This document shows, one piece after another, positions 26,341 to 34,448 of a stretch of 64,000 nucleotides of DNA. Position 1 is the first letter of the stretch; every line of letters starts with the position of its first letter. The stretch is from Paenibacillus kobensis NBRC 15729. Its GTDB lineage: Bacteria; Bacillota; Bacilli; Paenibacillales; Paenibacillaceae. Made by a program: the position numbers and the translations under genes. The notes below the pieces were generated by a model that saw nothing but the letters and a program-made list of their open reading frames with translations, ran no database searches and was not told where the DNA came from. The stretch covers positions 55,830 through 119,829 of the forward strand of contig NZ_BILZ01000010.1 in NCBI RefSeq assembly GCF_004000825.1, written 5' to 3'.

Positions 26341-27106
26341 CATAGTACCGGTCATCATGCTTCTCCACCGCAACCGGCGCTTCGAAGAAGCTGGAGAGCA
26401 CGTCTGAGCCCAGCATGGACGCTGTCTCGCCTTGCCTGACCACTTCCCCGCGCCGAAGCAGCAGCACCTTCGAGAACATTGGCAAGATTTCTTCCGTGTG
26501 ATGCGTTACGAATATCATCGTCGGACTGTCGCTGCGGCCTGCCAGCTGTTGAATGCTGTCCAGCAGCATCTCGCGCGAGAATAGATCGAGTCCGTTACAA
26601 GGCTCGTCCAATATGAGCAGCTTCGGATCTGCCATTAACGCGCGGGCGATCAGCAGCTTCTGCTTCTCGCCTTGCGAGCAGGTCCGATATTCCCGGTCAA
26701 GCAGGTGGGAACAGCCCAGAGTCGCCATTAACGATTCCGCGCGGGCATATTCCTCCTCCCCAGTCTTCTCGTATAAGCCGATTGAAGCGAATTTGCCGCT
26801 GATCACGACATTTTGCGTCCGGTCCGTGCCGTACAGCTTCTCTTGCAGAGATGAACTGACCCAACCGATCGATTGTCTAAGCTGCCGAAGATCGATCTCG
26901 CCGAACCTGTGGCCGAGCACGTTAATTTCGCCTTTAGTCGGCCAGATGTACCCGTTGATCATATTGAGCAGCGTCGTTTTGCCAGAACCGTTCAGCCCAA
27001 GCAGCGCCCAATGCTCATTGGACCGCACTTGCCAATTCACGTTGTTGAGAACGGTATGATCTCCCCGCCTCCAGGTTACATCCCGTATGTCAATGATTCG
27101 TTCCAT
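26324..27106 (-). CDS. ABC transporter ATP-binding protein (YlmA-like)
   Basis: A 260-residue ATPase with Walker A GLNGSGKTTL, signature CSQGEKQKLLIARAL (a variant of LSGGQ), and Walker B LLILDEPCNGLD. The length and signature resemble YlmA/ModF-type stand-alone ATPases. No permease gene is adjacent, so its partner and job are unknown. It overlaps the 3' end of the convergent regulator gene by 17 bases. Confidence 0.85.
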   Translation of the reverse strand: MERIIDIRDVTWRRGDHTVLNNVNWQVRSNEHWALLGLNGSGKTTLLNMINGYIWPTKGEINVLGHRFGEIDLRQLRQSIGWVSSSLQEKLYGTDRTQNVVISGKFASIGLYEKTGEEEYARAESLMATLGCSHLLDREYRTCSQGEKQKLLIARALMADPKLLILDEPCNGLDLFSREMLLDSIQQLAGRSDSPTMIFVTHHTEEILPMFSKVLLLRRGEVVRQGETASMLGSDVLSSFFEAPVAVEKHDDRYYVRAVR

Positions 27107-27276
27107 CTCGTTCCCTCCTGCAATGCCTTAATTCCTTCAGCTTAACGGATGGAAAGCATCGTTGTCATTATGAATACGTGCTATTATTGCAGCAACTATT
27201 GCAACTGTTGCCAAGCTTTCATCCGGCAATGCTTCCGTTTCCAGGATCGTTCCAAAAAGGCCAATCGGAGAACTTG

Positions 27277-27987
27277 CTACCAAGGAAGAGCCTCTTGTTT
27301 ATGAAAAAACTGACCGGAGGGCCCGTCGCTAGGCAGCGTCGCCAAATATACTGCGGTCTCCGCTCCTTCATCGATCTCCATGACGGCGCCTGCGCCGCCC
27401 ATCTCCGTCTTCACCCATCCCGGATGGCAGGCGTTCACTTTCACATTCGTGCCTCGAAGCTGAATGGACAGCTGTGCGGTCCATGCATTCAACGCCGCTT
27501 TCGACGTCGTATATCCCGGAGCGGATGCTCCTGCGTACATCTCGTCGCTCATTATCGTGCCGAGCGATCCGAGAATGCTCGACTGATTGACGATTCGTCC
27601 GGCGGGACTTTCTTTCAGCAGAGGAAGCAAGGATGAAGTCAGCGCATACGCGCCGAAGAAGTTCGTATCGAACGACCGCCGGAGCATCTCAACTCCGTCA
27701 CCCTCATGATCCAAATAAATGCCCGCATTGTTCACGAGAATATCGAGCTTTCCGTATTCCGCCTTGATCTTCTTCGCTGCTTCTTGGATATGCCGGTCGT
27801 CCGTAATGTCCAGCTCGATCGGATACGCCTGAATCTGTTCTGCTTGCAGCTCGGCAGCCGCTTGCTCGGCCTTGCACAGGCTTCGCGCTCCCAGCAGCAC
27901 GACAATGCCCTGCCGCCCGAGTTGGCGGGCAATTTCCTGCCCAATCCCTTTATTCGCACCTGTAATTAACGCGATCGTATGATTCAT
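27277..27987 (-). CDS. Short-chain dehydrogenase/reductase
   Basis: A 236-residue NAD(P)-dependent oxidoreductase: cofactor motif TGANKGIGQEIAR, NNAG at LVNNAGIYLDH, and catalytic YTTSK. AGGAGGTTTTTCAT precedes the ATG. It lies 53 bases downstream of a TetR regulator on the same strand with an operator between them, so it is the likely target of that regulator. Substrate unknown. Confidence 0.9.
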   Translation of the reverse strand: MNHTIALITGANKGIGQEIARQLGRQGIVVLLGARSLCKAEQAAAELQAEQIQAYPIELDITDDRHIQEAAKKIKAEYGKLDILVNNAGIYLDHEGDGVEMLRRSFDTNFFGAYALTSSLLPLLKESPAGRIVNQSSILGSLGTIMSDEMYAGASAPGYTTSKAALNAWTAQLSIQLRGTNVKVNACHPGWVKTEMGGAGAVMEIDEGAETAVYLATLPSDGPSGQFFHKQEALPW

Positions 27988-28005
27988 ATGAAAAACCTCC
28001 TATTT

Positions 28006-28021
28006 TGTACTCATCGGTACA
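28006..28021 (-). promoter_or_regulatory. TetR operator 1 (before the SDR gene)
   Basis: TGTACTCATCGGTACA, a dyad that matches the site upstream of the tetR gene at 14 of 16 positions when reverse-complemented. Confidence 0.65.
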
Positions 28022-28040
28022 TAATGTTGAAAAAAAACTC

Positions 28041-28622
28041 TTACTCCAGCAGAGTAAGAATTTCCGCAGCAACTTGCTTCGCGTATTCACGATCCGGCTT
28101 CGCCTTCATCGTCACAGACAGCCCAATCGCCGATAACGTCAACAACCGCGCGGTCGAAGAAGGATTGAGCCTCCCCGGTAATTCGCCCGATCGCATTCCA
28201 TTGTCTATCAACTGCCGGAACAGCTCCGTCAACCGAGTCTGGTATTCGCCCGTGATGTCCGCGAACAGAGAATCATGGGGGGCCAGTTCGACCATCGTAT
28301 TAACGCACAGACAGCCGAAATCCGGGTTATTGCCGGCTGAACCGTCAACCATTCCTTGAAAATAACCAATTAAGGATTGTCTAACGGAAGTGGCGCTGCG
28401 AAGTTTGTTTTCAATATATACAAGGCTCGACTTGGTGTACGCTCTCAGCGCGGCTTCGAACAACTCCCGCTTCCCGCCGAATGCTGCATACAAGCTGGGA
28501 CGCCCAATGCCCATCCGCTCCGTCAGGTCGCCCATTGAGGTCGCTTCGTACCCTTTCTCCCAGAACACGCGCATTGCTGCAGACAATGCTTCTTGTTCAT
28601 CGAATTCCCGCGGTCTAACCAT
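28041..28622 (-). CDS. TetR-family repressor
   Basis: A 193-residue regulator with the N-terminal helix-turn-helix (EALSAAMRVFWEKGYEATSM, then GIGRPSLYAAFGGKRELFEAAL) and a C-terminal ligand domain. GGAGGCCA precedes the ATG. Two near-identical dyads flank the gene, consistent with autoregulation and control of the SDR gene. The inducer is not known. Confidence 0.92.
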   Translation of the reverse strand: MVRPREFDEQEALSAAMRVFWEKGYEATSMGDLTERMGIGRPSLYAAFGGKRELFEAALRAYTKSSLVYIENKLRSATSVRQSLIGYFQGMVDGSAGNNPDFGCLCVNTMVELAPHDSLFADITGEYQTRLTELFRQLIDNGMRSGELPGRLNPSSTARLLTLSAIGLSVTMKAKPDREYAKQVAAEILTLLE

Positions 28623-28638
28623 TGGCCTCCACTCTTTC

Positions 28639-28654
28639 TGTACCGATCAGTATA
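28639..28654 (-). promoter_or_regulatory. TetR operator 2 (before the tetR gene)
   Basis: TGTACCGATCAGTATA, 17 bases upstream of the tetR start, near-identical to operator 1 in inverted orientation. Confidence 0.65.
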
Positions 28655-28816
28655 AATCTATTTTATAGAACAATATTCCAAATCGTCAAGGGAAGATTTG
28701 TGTAACGGGAAGGACAGTTCAATCTTTCAGCCGAATACATTAATAAATTAGACGTTATCCGAAATATTACAAATAAAGCTAGAAACAATTGAAGCTAACG
28801 GGAGGATAGATTTTGG

Positions 28817-29863
28817 TTGAGAACCAAAAATGTTAATCTTCAGCAGGAGCACATTGCTATTATTAATAAATTGATCGATTATATCGATGAGCATCCGGAG
28901 AAGTCCTTAGAATTAAAAGTTTTGTCGGAGATCGCCTTGGTTTCCCCTTACCATCTTCATCGAGTGTTTAAGTCTATAACAGGAGAAACCATACACGCTT
29001 ATGTAAAACGAATACGTCTTGAAAAGGCAGCCAGCAAGCTTAAATATTCCGAGACGATGGATATCGGTGAAATATCCAGACAATGCGGTTTCTCGTCGAT
29101 CCCCCTTTTCTCTCGTTCATTTCGGAATTATTTTGGCGTTACCGCTACTGATTACCGCAACACCTATTCTATTAATAGCAGTTCACGACAAATGAAAAGC
29201 AAGAATAATCAACCGAGATCAACATGGCTTGCCTATAATGAGGATGTCGCCAATGAACAAGAACTAGATATCAAAATAAAACGAATGCCCCCTTGCTCCA
29301 TCGCTTACATCCGTACGGACGGGAGGATGCTGGGAAGAACATTCGAGGAGAACCAAAGACATCTTGCTGCTATGGGATCGATCTTCGACTGGGCCCGTCA
29401 GCATTCGCTATGGAATCCAACGACGACTTCACTTCTAAGCATGGAGTATCAAGATCCGAATATAGCGGAGGAAAAGGGTATGCGGTTGGACTGCGGGCTG
29501 ACCCTATCGAAACCGATTGAACCGAGTGGAGAAATCGGGTGCCTTCGATTGGCTGGAGGCCAGTATGCCGTTATGCGGATTTTCGACACAACGATGCAGG
29601 CAAGAGTGCAAGTAAAACGATTGTGGGAAGAATGGCTGCCGAGCAGCGGCTTTTATTATAACAGCCGTCCCGTCATCATCCTTCATCAAAATAATCCTTC
29701 ATGGGACCCATCGCATCGATACTTGATCGATTATGCAATTCCAGTCAGTCCCAAGTTGTATCCGGGCAAGAACCAATCCCCATTTCGAGACGATAAGATT
29801 AAACCGCCGCCCCGGTCCGGTATGCCAAGGCCAATCCATTTTTTTGAGGAGGAACATTCATGA
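28817..29863 (+). CDS. AraC-family regulator with GyrI-like effector domain
   Basis: A 348-residue protein: two helix-turn-helix motifs at the N-terminus (ALVSPYHLHRVFKSITGETI; IGEISRQCGFSSIPLFSRSF) and a C-terminal GyrI-like ligand-binding domain (about 150-310). This is the Rob/SoxS-type layout of multidrug-responsive activators. Starts at TTG 28817 after GGGAGG, with a slightly long spacing. Its stop overlaps the start of the VOC gene (ATGA), so the two are translationally coupled. Confidence 0.88.
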   Translation: MRTKNVNLQQEHIAIINKLIDYIDEHPEKSLELKVLSEIALVSPYHLHRVFKSITGETIHAYVKRIRLEKAASKLKYSETMDIGEISRQCGFSSIPLFSRSFRNYFGVTATDYRNTYSINSSSRQMKSKNNQPRSTWLAYNEDVANEQELDIKIKRMPPCSIAYIRTDGRMLGRTFEENQRHLAAMGSIFDWARQHSLWNPTTTSLLSMEYQDPNIAEEKGMRLDCGLTLSKPIEPSGEIGCLRLAGGQYAVMRIFDTTMQARVQVKRLWEEWLPSSGFYYNSRPVIILHQNNPSWDPSHRYLIDYAIPVSPKLYPGKNQSPFRDDKIKPPPRSGMPRPIHFFEEEHS

Positions 29864-30231
29864 ATTTATTTTTTAACGGCAAGGTTGTCATCTGGCTGCA
29901 TGTCAGTCGGTTTGAAGAGGCAGTCGAATGGTATAAGGAATATCTGGGGCTGACATTGGCCGACAACATGGGCGATCTCGCATTTTTCCGTTTAAATGAC
30001 GACCATACGAAGCTGGCTCTTGTGAAATCTAATCTGGAAAATCCGAAAACCCACGCCGTTCTCGATCTGCAATCGGATAATATCAAAAAGACGTACCAGT
30101 TGCTCAAAGGACGAGGGGTTAAGGTAGACGACTTAGTGAATCCCTATTGGATTTACCATGAATTTCACTTCTATGATCTGGAAGGCAATAAGTTGAAAAT
30201 TCATGGGTTTGCGAACGAGAACGAGCATTGA
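29860..30231 (+). CDS. VOC (glyoxalase/bleomycin-resistance) family protein
   Basis: A 123-residue protein with the paired beta-alpha-beta-beta-beta fold pattern (VIWLHVSRFEEAVEWYKEYL; YEFHFYDLEGNKLKIHGF with the C-terminal metal-ligand Glu region). It may bind or modify a toxic small molecule. GAGGAGG lies just before the ATG. Coupled to the AraC regulator. Confidence 0.85.
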   Translation: MNLFFNGKVVIWLHVSRFEEAVEWYKEYLGLTLADNMGDLAFFRLNDDHTKLALVKSNLENPKTHAVLDLQSDNIKKTYQLLKGRGVKVDDLVNPYWIYHEFHFYDLEGNKLKIHGFANENEH

Positions 30232-30340
30232 TCACCACATTATCAGAATGGGAAAAAGGAAATTTGAAGTTCTAAAACGACATTAACTGAGCGTAGAATA
30301 TACTTTTCAGTGAGTCCAAATAAATTTATAGGATGACTAT

Positions 30341-30751
30341 ATGTATATCATAGAAGCACAGAATGATAAAAGAGCTTGGATATCAGGAATTTTTGATAAT
30401 GAGTGCATGGCACGAACCTATCTTGAATCCATTCCTTCGGAGCTCAAGGAGAACCAGAAACTAATACAAGTCCAACTCTCATATCCATTTCACATCGTCG
30501 AGAGAGACAGACATTTCAAATATGTAGGCAAGGATGAAATGATACGAGAGTTAGACCAAATTGATTTGGTTAATGATTCAGATAAGGTTTACTTTAATAT
30601 CTATACCATTACCTCAGACTACCAGCCAAATCTTCCAGGAACGGATTACATGGGGATATTGAACCACGATCACATTACCAATGACTTTATGACGTGGTAC
30701 AGCAATGAAGGAGAAGAGTTTCTAAAGAAACGAAGAATATTACCGGAGTAA
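30341..30751 (+). CDS. Hypothetical protein
   Basis: A 136-residue soluble protein with no family that I recognise. It is rich in charged and aromatic residues. A strong terminator follows. The DNA here is more AT-rich than the flanking genes, as in the next genes to about 32400. Preceded by ATAGGATG, a weak ribosome binding site. Confidence 0.7.
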   Translation: MYIIEAQNDKRAWISGIFDNECMARTYLESIPSELKENQKLIQVQLSYPFHIVERDRHFKYVGKDEMIRELDQIDLVNDSDKVYFNIYTITSDYQPNLPGTDYMGILNHDHITNDFMTWYSNEGEEFLKKRRILPE

Positions 30752-30769
30752 ACAGAAACATTAGCTAAC

Positions 30770-30800
30770 AGCAGCCAGCAGATATTAGGCTGCTTTTTTT
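30770..30800 (+). terminator. Terminator of the 30341 gene
   Basis: AGCAGCC and GGCTGCT pair around an 11-base loop, followed by TTTTTTT. Confidence 0.9.
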
Positions 30801-30881
30801 GTTGAAGGATGAGAGCAGGATAGTTCAAGCACTTCGCGAATAATTTCAATTATGGCGAATTTACATTTTGAGGTGATCCGT

Positions 30882-31442
30882 TTGGGAACTGTATTCGAAT
30901 CCATTCAGCCTGATCATGAACAATTTATTAAAGAACAAAAAATGTTTTTTGTAGGTTCAGCAGCATCTACCGGTCATGTCAATATTTCACCTAAAGGGCA
31001 TGATGTCTTTCGAATTCTCTCGCCGAATAAAGTTGCCTATCTTGATCTAACAGGAAGCGGTAACGAAACCAGTGCTCAAATTACGGAAAGCAACCGGTTA
31101 ACTTTTATGTTCATCTCATTTGAAGGCAAACCATTGATATTAAGACTGTATGGAAGCGGAAGAGTCGTATTGCCAAATACAGAAGAATGGAATGAACTTG
31201 CACCTCTCTTCGACTTGCTGCCTGGTTATAGACAAATCATTATTTCTGAAATTGAAATCGTTAAAACTTCTTGCGGATATAGCGTGCCCTTATATTCTTT
31301 CGAAGGCGAGAGAGATATATTGTTAAAATGGGCTGTTAATAAAGGAGAAGAGAACTTAACTCAATATAAAAAGAACAAAAACTCAATTAGTATGGATGGA
31401 ATACTGACGCCGATTGGAGCTTCTCTTGCTGAAGAAGAATGA
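30882..31442 (+). CDS. Pyridoxamine 5'-phosphate oxidase-family protein
   Basis: A 186-residue FMN-type split-barrel protein: MFFVGSAASTGHVNISPKGH and KVAYLDLTGSGNETSAQI are typical of the PNPOx-like group whose substrates are mostly unknown. I start at TTG 30882, which has GAGGTGATCC before it; the in-frame ATG ten codons upstream has no ribosome binding site. Confidence 0.82.
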   Translation: MGTVFESIQPDHEQFIKEQKMFFVGSAASTGHVNISPKGHDVFRILSPNKVAYLDLTGSGNETSAQITESNRLTFMFISFEGKPLILRLYGSGRVVLPNTEEWNELAPLFDLLPGYRQIIISEIEIVKTSCGYSVPLYSFEGERDILLKWAVNKGEENLTQYKKNKNSISMDGILTPIGASLAEEE

Positions 31443-31480
31443 GATCCGGTGCAGCATAAAGCATTGAAAAGGAGCCTTGT

Positions 31481-31876
31481 ATGCCAGAGAGCGATTTCTC
31501 CCATACCCTGCCGCTAGATAAGTTCGGGGAGTTTATGATGAAAAACTTAAGAGACAGGGCAATTGATCATTATGATATGCTCAGTGATGGGATGTGCAAG
31601 TCTCCCTCATTACAACAGATACAGGCGGAGCTTAATCAATTTAATGAGGAACAAAAAAATCTCATACGAACTATTGTTTTTAGATGTGTAGGGAATGGAA
31701 TTCATGACCTACTCTTCGGGTTACAAGAGGCATATGATAATGATGAGAAGATTGCTGTGATTGTAGACGGCGTGAATGTGGCCGAAGTAAGTGATGGCCT
31801 GCAAGGAGAACTATTTACCGAAGATGGCTGGTATCACCGGTTTAGTAAATTCGGAATGGATCCGGAGAACACATAA
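31481..31876 (+). CDS. Hypothetical protein
   Basis: A 131-residue soluble protein, mostly helical, preceded by AAGGAGCCTTGT. I do not recognise its family. It follows the PNPOx-like gene by 38 bases and ends at a bidirectional terminator, so the two probably share a transcript. Confidence 0.72.
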   Translation: MPESDFSHTLPLDKFGEFMMKNLRDRAIDHYDMLSDGMCKSPSLQQIQAELNQFNEEQKNLIRTIVFRCVGNGIHDLLFGLQEAYDNDEKIAVIVDGVNVAEVSDGLQGELFTEDGWYHRFSKFGMDPENT

Positions 31877-31884
31877 GCTTCAAA

Positions 31885-31938
31885 AAAACAGCGACAGTTC
31901 TTGGACTTTATTTTCTCGTCCATAGCTGTCGCTGTTTT
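31885..31938. terminator. Bidirectional terminator between convergent genes
   Basis: AAAACAGCGACAG pairs with GCTGTCGCTGTTTT around a 23-base loop, with T-runs on both strands. Confidence 0.85.
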
Positions 31939-31953
31939 AATGCTTGTACCCGA

Positions 31954-32373
31954 TTAGACCGTTTCCAGTTTCTCAATCGCTCTCTGATACTTCTCTAGTC
32001 GCTTATAATCTTCTTCTGTAGGTACATCAATACGAGACATATCCATGTTCTCCTTGATGTCCGCAATCTTTACGTTCCTTGAGATACGATTTCTCATTGT
32101 CTTATCAATAAATTCATTGTAACTATCCTCGCTCACTCTAGTCAGCAACTGAATTGCCACTAGTACCTCTTCCGAAAAGCCTCTCTCTCTGAGTTGTTCT
32201 ATCGTAAAATCAGAATCTTCAATGACATCATGCAATACGGCAACTATCTTTTCTTCGATTGTATTTACTCTATTCATGACTGCGAGAGGATGTAAGATAT
32301 AGGGGTTCCCTCCCTTGTCACATTGACCCTTATGAGCTTCTAACGCTATCGCAATAGCAACCTCTATATCCAA
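31954..32373 (-). CDS. HD-domain phosphohydrolase, RelA/SpoT-hydrolase-like
   Basis: A 139-residue protein with the metal-binding HD pattern AHKGQ, HP and LHDVIED, matching the small MESH1/SpoT-hydrolase group that removes pyrophosphate from (p)ppGpp or related molecules. No synthetase domain is present. Starts at TTG 32373 after GGGGAGTGG. Activity on alarmones is inferred from the motif only. Confidence 0.82.
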   Translation of the reverse strand: MDIEVAIAIALEAHKGQCDKGGNPYILHPLAVMNRVNTIEEKIVAVLHDVIEDSDFTIEQLRERGFSEEVLVAIQLLTRVSEDSYNEFIDKTMRNRISRNVKIADIKENMDMSRIDVPTEEDYKRLEKYQRAIEKLETV

Positions 32374-32424
32374 ATTTCCACTCCCCTAATGAATTTGATT
32401 TAGGTGTTTTTTGGAGCATTGGCT

Positions 32425-32805
32425 CTAATTCAATCGATGAACAATCTCATACTTATTGCCGCACGGATCTTCGAAATAAACGGCGTAATAAGTTGGACTA
32501 ATCGGGAATAGACGCGGGCCGTCATTAATCGTGCCGCCGTTATCCTTAACCAACTTCGCGATACGGTCCACTTCAGCTTGATCTTCCGCCCAGAACCCGA
32601 TCAGATTGTCGTTAGGCTTAAAGTTCTTCTCTTCCGTAATCGCAAAATAAGCAGCGCTTGGCAGTTCGCAATCCGCGGCAAATACTTTCCAATTCAAGCT
32701 ATGGAACGTTCGGGTAAACCCGAGCTCCGGCAACAGCTTCTCATAAAAAGGCAGTACGCGCTCCATATGAATGACGCGAAGATCGATATGGCTGAATTTA
32801 TTCAT
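32425..32805 (-). CDS. VOC family protein
   Basis: A 126-residue glyoxalase-fold protein (FSHIDLRVIHMERVLPFYEKLL; AVYFEDPCGNKYEIVHRLN with the C-terminal Glu). It follows a TetR regulator by 20 bases and is preceded by AAGGAGCC. Function in detoxification is possible but not shown. Confidence 0.87.
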   Translation of the reverse strand: MNKFSHIDLRVIHMERVLPFYEKLLPELGFTRTFHSLNWKVFAADCELPSAAYFAITEEKNFKPNDNLIGFWAEDQAEVDRIAKLVKDNGGTINDGPRLFPISPTYYAVYFEDPCGNKYEIVHRLN

Positions 32806-32825
32806 CGGTTATGGCTCCTTCCGGA

Positions 32826-33395
32826 TTAAGGGGTTAATGCTCTGACAAACAACTCGATGCTGGACTGTGCGAAATCTTCCATCGTAACCTTCGTAATCGC
32901 TGACGCGCCGAACAACTTCGACATGAATGCTCCGTAGTGCATCCACATGAACGTGATTGCCTGTGTCTCCGCATCGGTATCGATGATTAATCCTTTCCGT
33001 TGCATCTCCGTAAAATAACCGGTTAACAGCTCTAACAGCTTCCGGGGATGCTTCTGCGCGTTCGCGCGAATCTCGGACAGCTCGTCCTCTTTGAGTACGA
33101 TAAGAAACATTTTACGATTGCGTTCCATTATTTCATGGTACATCTGACTGATAACGGACAAGTCTGCTCTTAAATCCCACACGACCTTCTCATTGAACAG
33201 TTCGGTCATCTCAACCGAGTAATGGTATTGTTCGACTGCCCGCTCCAATAGAACTTGCTTGCTTCCGAAATTGCGGAACAACGTCATCTCGCTTACCCCT
33301 GCCGCTGCGGCGATTTCTTTGGTCGATACGCCTCTGTATCCTTTCTCCGCCATTAAATCAATCGCGGCAAGCATGAGTTTACTTTTGTTATCCAT
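32826..33395 (-). CDS. TetR-family repressor
   Basis: A 189-residue regulator with the helix-turn-helix LAAIDLMAEKGYRGVSTKEI followed by AAAAGVSEMTLFRNFGSKQ. ATG 33395 is chosen; AGGGAGAA precedes it. A dyad GTTAATGCTCACTAAC (33420-33435) lies 25 bases upstream. Forms a two-gene operon with the VOC protein. Confidence 0.9.
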   Translation of the reverse strand: MDNKSKLMLAAIDLMAEKGYRGVSTKEIAAAAGVSEMTLFRNFGSKQVLLERAVEQYHYSVEMTELFNEKVVWDLRADLSVISQMYHEIMERNRKMFLIVLKEDELSEIRANAQKHPRKLLELLTGYFTEMQRKGLIIDTDAETQAITFMWMHYGAFMSKLFGASAITKVTMEDFAQSSIELFVRALTP

Positions 33396-33419
33396 TGGCG
33401 GTTCATTCTCCCTATGATA

Positions 33420-33435
33420 GTTAATGCTCACTAAC
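33420..33435 (-). promoter_or_regulatory. Putative TetR operator
   Basis: GTTAATGCTCACTAAC, an inverted repeat matching at 6 of 8 positions per arm, between the tetR start and its expected promoter. Confidence 0.5.
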
Positions 33436-33544
33436 ATTTTATTTGTATCTACTTACGATGTCAATAATATCCACAAACCTAAAAACATGAACAGGTGTTT
33501 ACGACAACGACACCGAATTACAAGATTTAGGAGGTGATGTCAAC

Positions 33545-34102
33545 TTGAGACGACCTATAATTCTCGCAATCATTCTAGCGCTAATGCTGCTCGCTGCTTC
33601 CGCTTGCAGCAAATGGCCCGGTGCTTTTTACACCGGTGAGGAGAAAACGGCAGCCGCCTATGTAAAAGCGAGAGGATACAAGATCGTATCCGATCTCGGA
33701 GAAGCTCAAGCTTATACCCTTTCCCGTGATCATATCGTCCAGCTGCCTTATATGCAGTACTGGGCTGTCCAGAAGGACAAGCCCGATCCGTACTTCGGCA
33801 AGACGATTACTTCCTATGCTTTTGTCGTGACCAGCCATCCGCTCGAGAGCAAATTCGATTCGCACTATGCAGCAAAGGAATACGAGATTCGAGTCGTCAT
33901 CATGCTTTCCGAGGGACGCGCTGTTGGCGGCTACTCGTTCCCTATCAGGAAAGACGGGATGGCATTGGCGGGAGGCGTTTATTCTATGGAGGGAGAAACG
34001 CTGGAAGAAATAACGGGGTTAAACTATAGCGAGTGGCTGGAGGATTGGGAGAAAAGGTATGGCGAGTATCAATCGGCACCGAATGCAGTACGGGTAGATT
34101 AG
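33545..34102 (+). CDS. Lipoprotein of unknown function
   Basis: A 185-residue exported lipoprotein with the lipobox LAASAC (Cys21). The mature part shows no family that I recognise. TTG start at 33545 with AGGAGGTGATGTCAAC before it, a near-ideal site. Confidence 0.82.
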   Translation: MRRPIILAIILALMLLAASACSKWPGAFYTGEEKTAAAYVKARGYKIVSDLGEAQAYTLSRDHIVQLPYMQYWAVQKDKPDPYFGKTITSYAFVVTSHPLESKFDSHYAAKEYEIRVVIMLSEGRAVGGYSFPIRKDGMALAGGVYSMEGETLEEITGLNYSEWLEDWEKRYGEYQSAPNAVRVD

Positions 34103-34172
34103 AAAGTGAAGCGAAGTGCTGGATAGGCATGGATTGGGATTGGCCGTAGTGAATGCAGCGCTCGTGAAGATT

Positions 34173-34371
34173 CATTGCATTATGTGCAATGAAACGCATC
34201 AACTATTTCCCTGAGAATGTGCCTCATTGTAATCTATACAACGGAAAAACGGCCCAATCGCCAAAAAGCTTCACTTCAACCACTAACCATCGTTTCTCCA
34301 TTGTATAAAGTGCAATGGGCCCGACTTGTTCGAACTTAACGCACGAATTCGTTGTACAAAATGCAAGGAGC
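34173..34371. repeat. Repeat family C: four copies around TTGTAyAAAnTGCAA
   Basis: Copies at 34173-34195, 34300-34320 and 34351-34371 on the plus strand and 34222-34242 on the minus strand. Typical copies read ATTGTATAAAGTGCAATGGG and GTTGTACAAAATGCAAGGAG. The 34103-34395 interval has no gene. Confidence 0.7.
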
Positions 34372-34397
34372 GAACAAGCATCCAGCGGTAAACAGAT

Positions 34398-34444
34398 GGA
34401 AAAGGGGCTGCCCCGAAGTCTAATGACTTTTGGGACAGCCCCTT
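34398..34444 (-). terminator. Terminator of the GH9 cellulase gene
   Basis: On the minus strand AAGGGGCTGTCCC... pairs with ...GGGGCAGCCCCTT around ATTAG, followed by TTCC. Its core (GCTGCCCC, AAGTC, GACTTTTGGG, CAGC) recurs in the terminator at 46484-46535. Confidence 0.85.
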
Positions 34445-34448
34445 ATGC

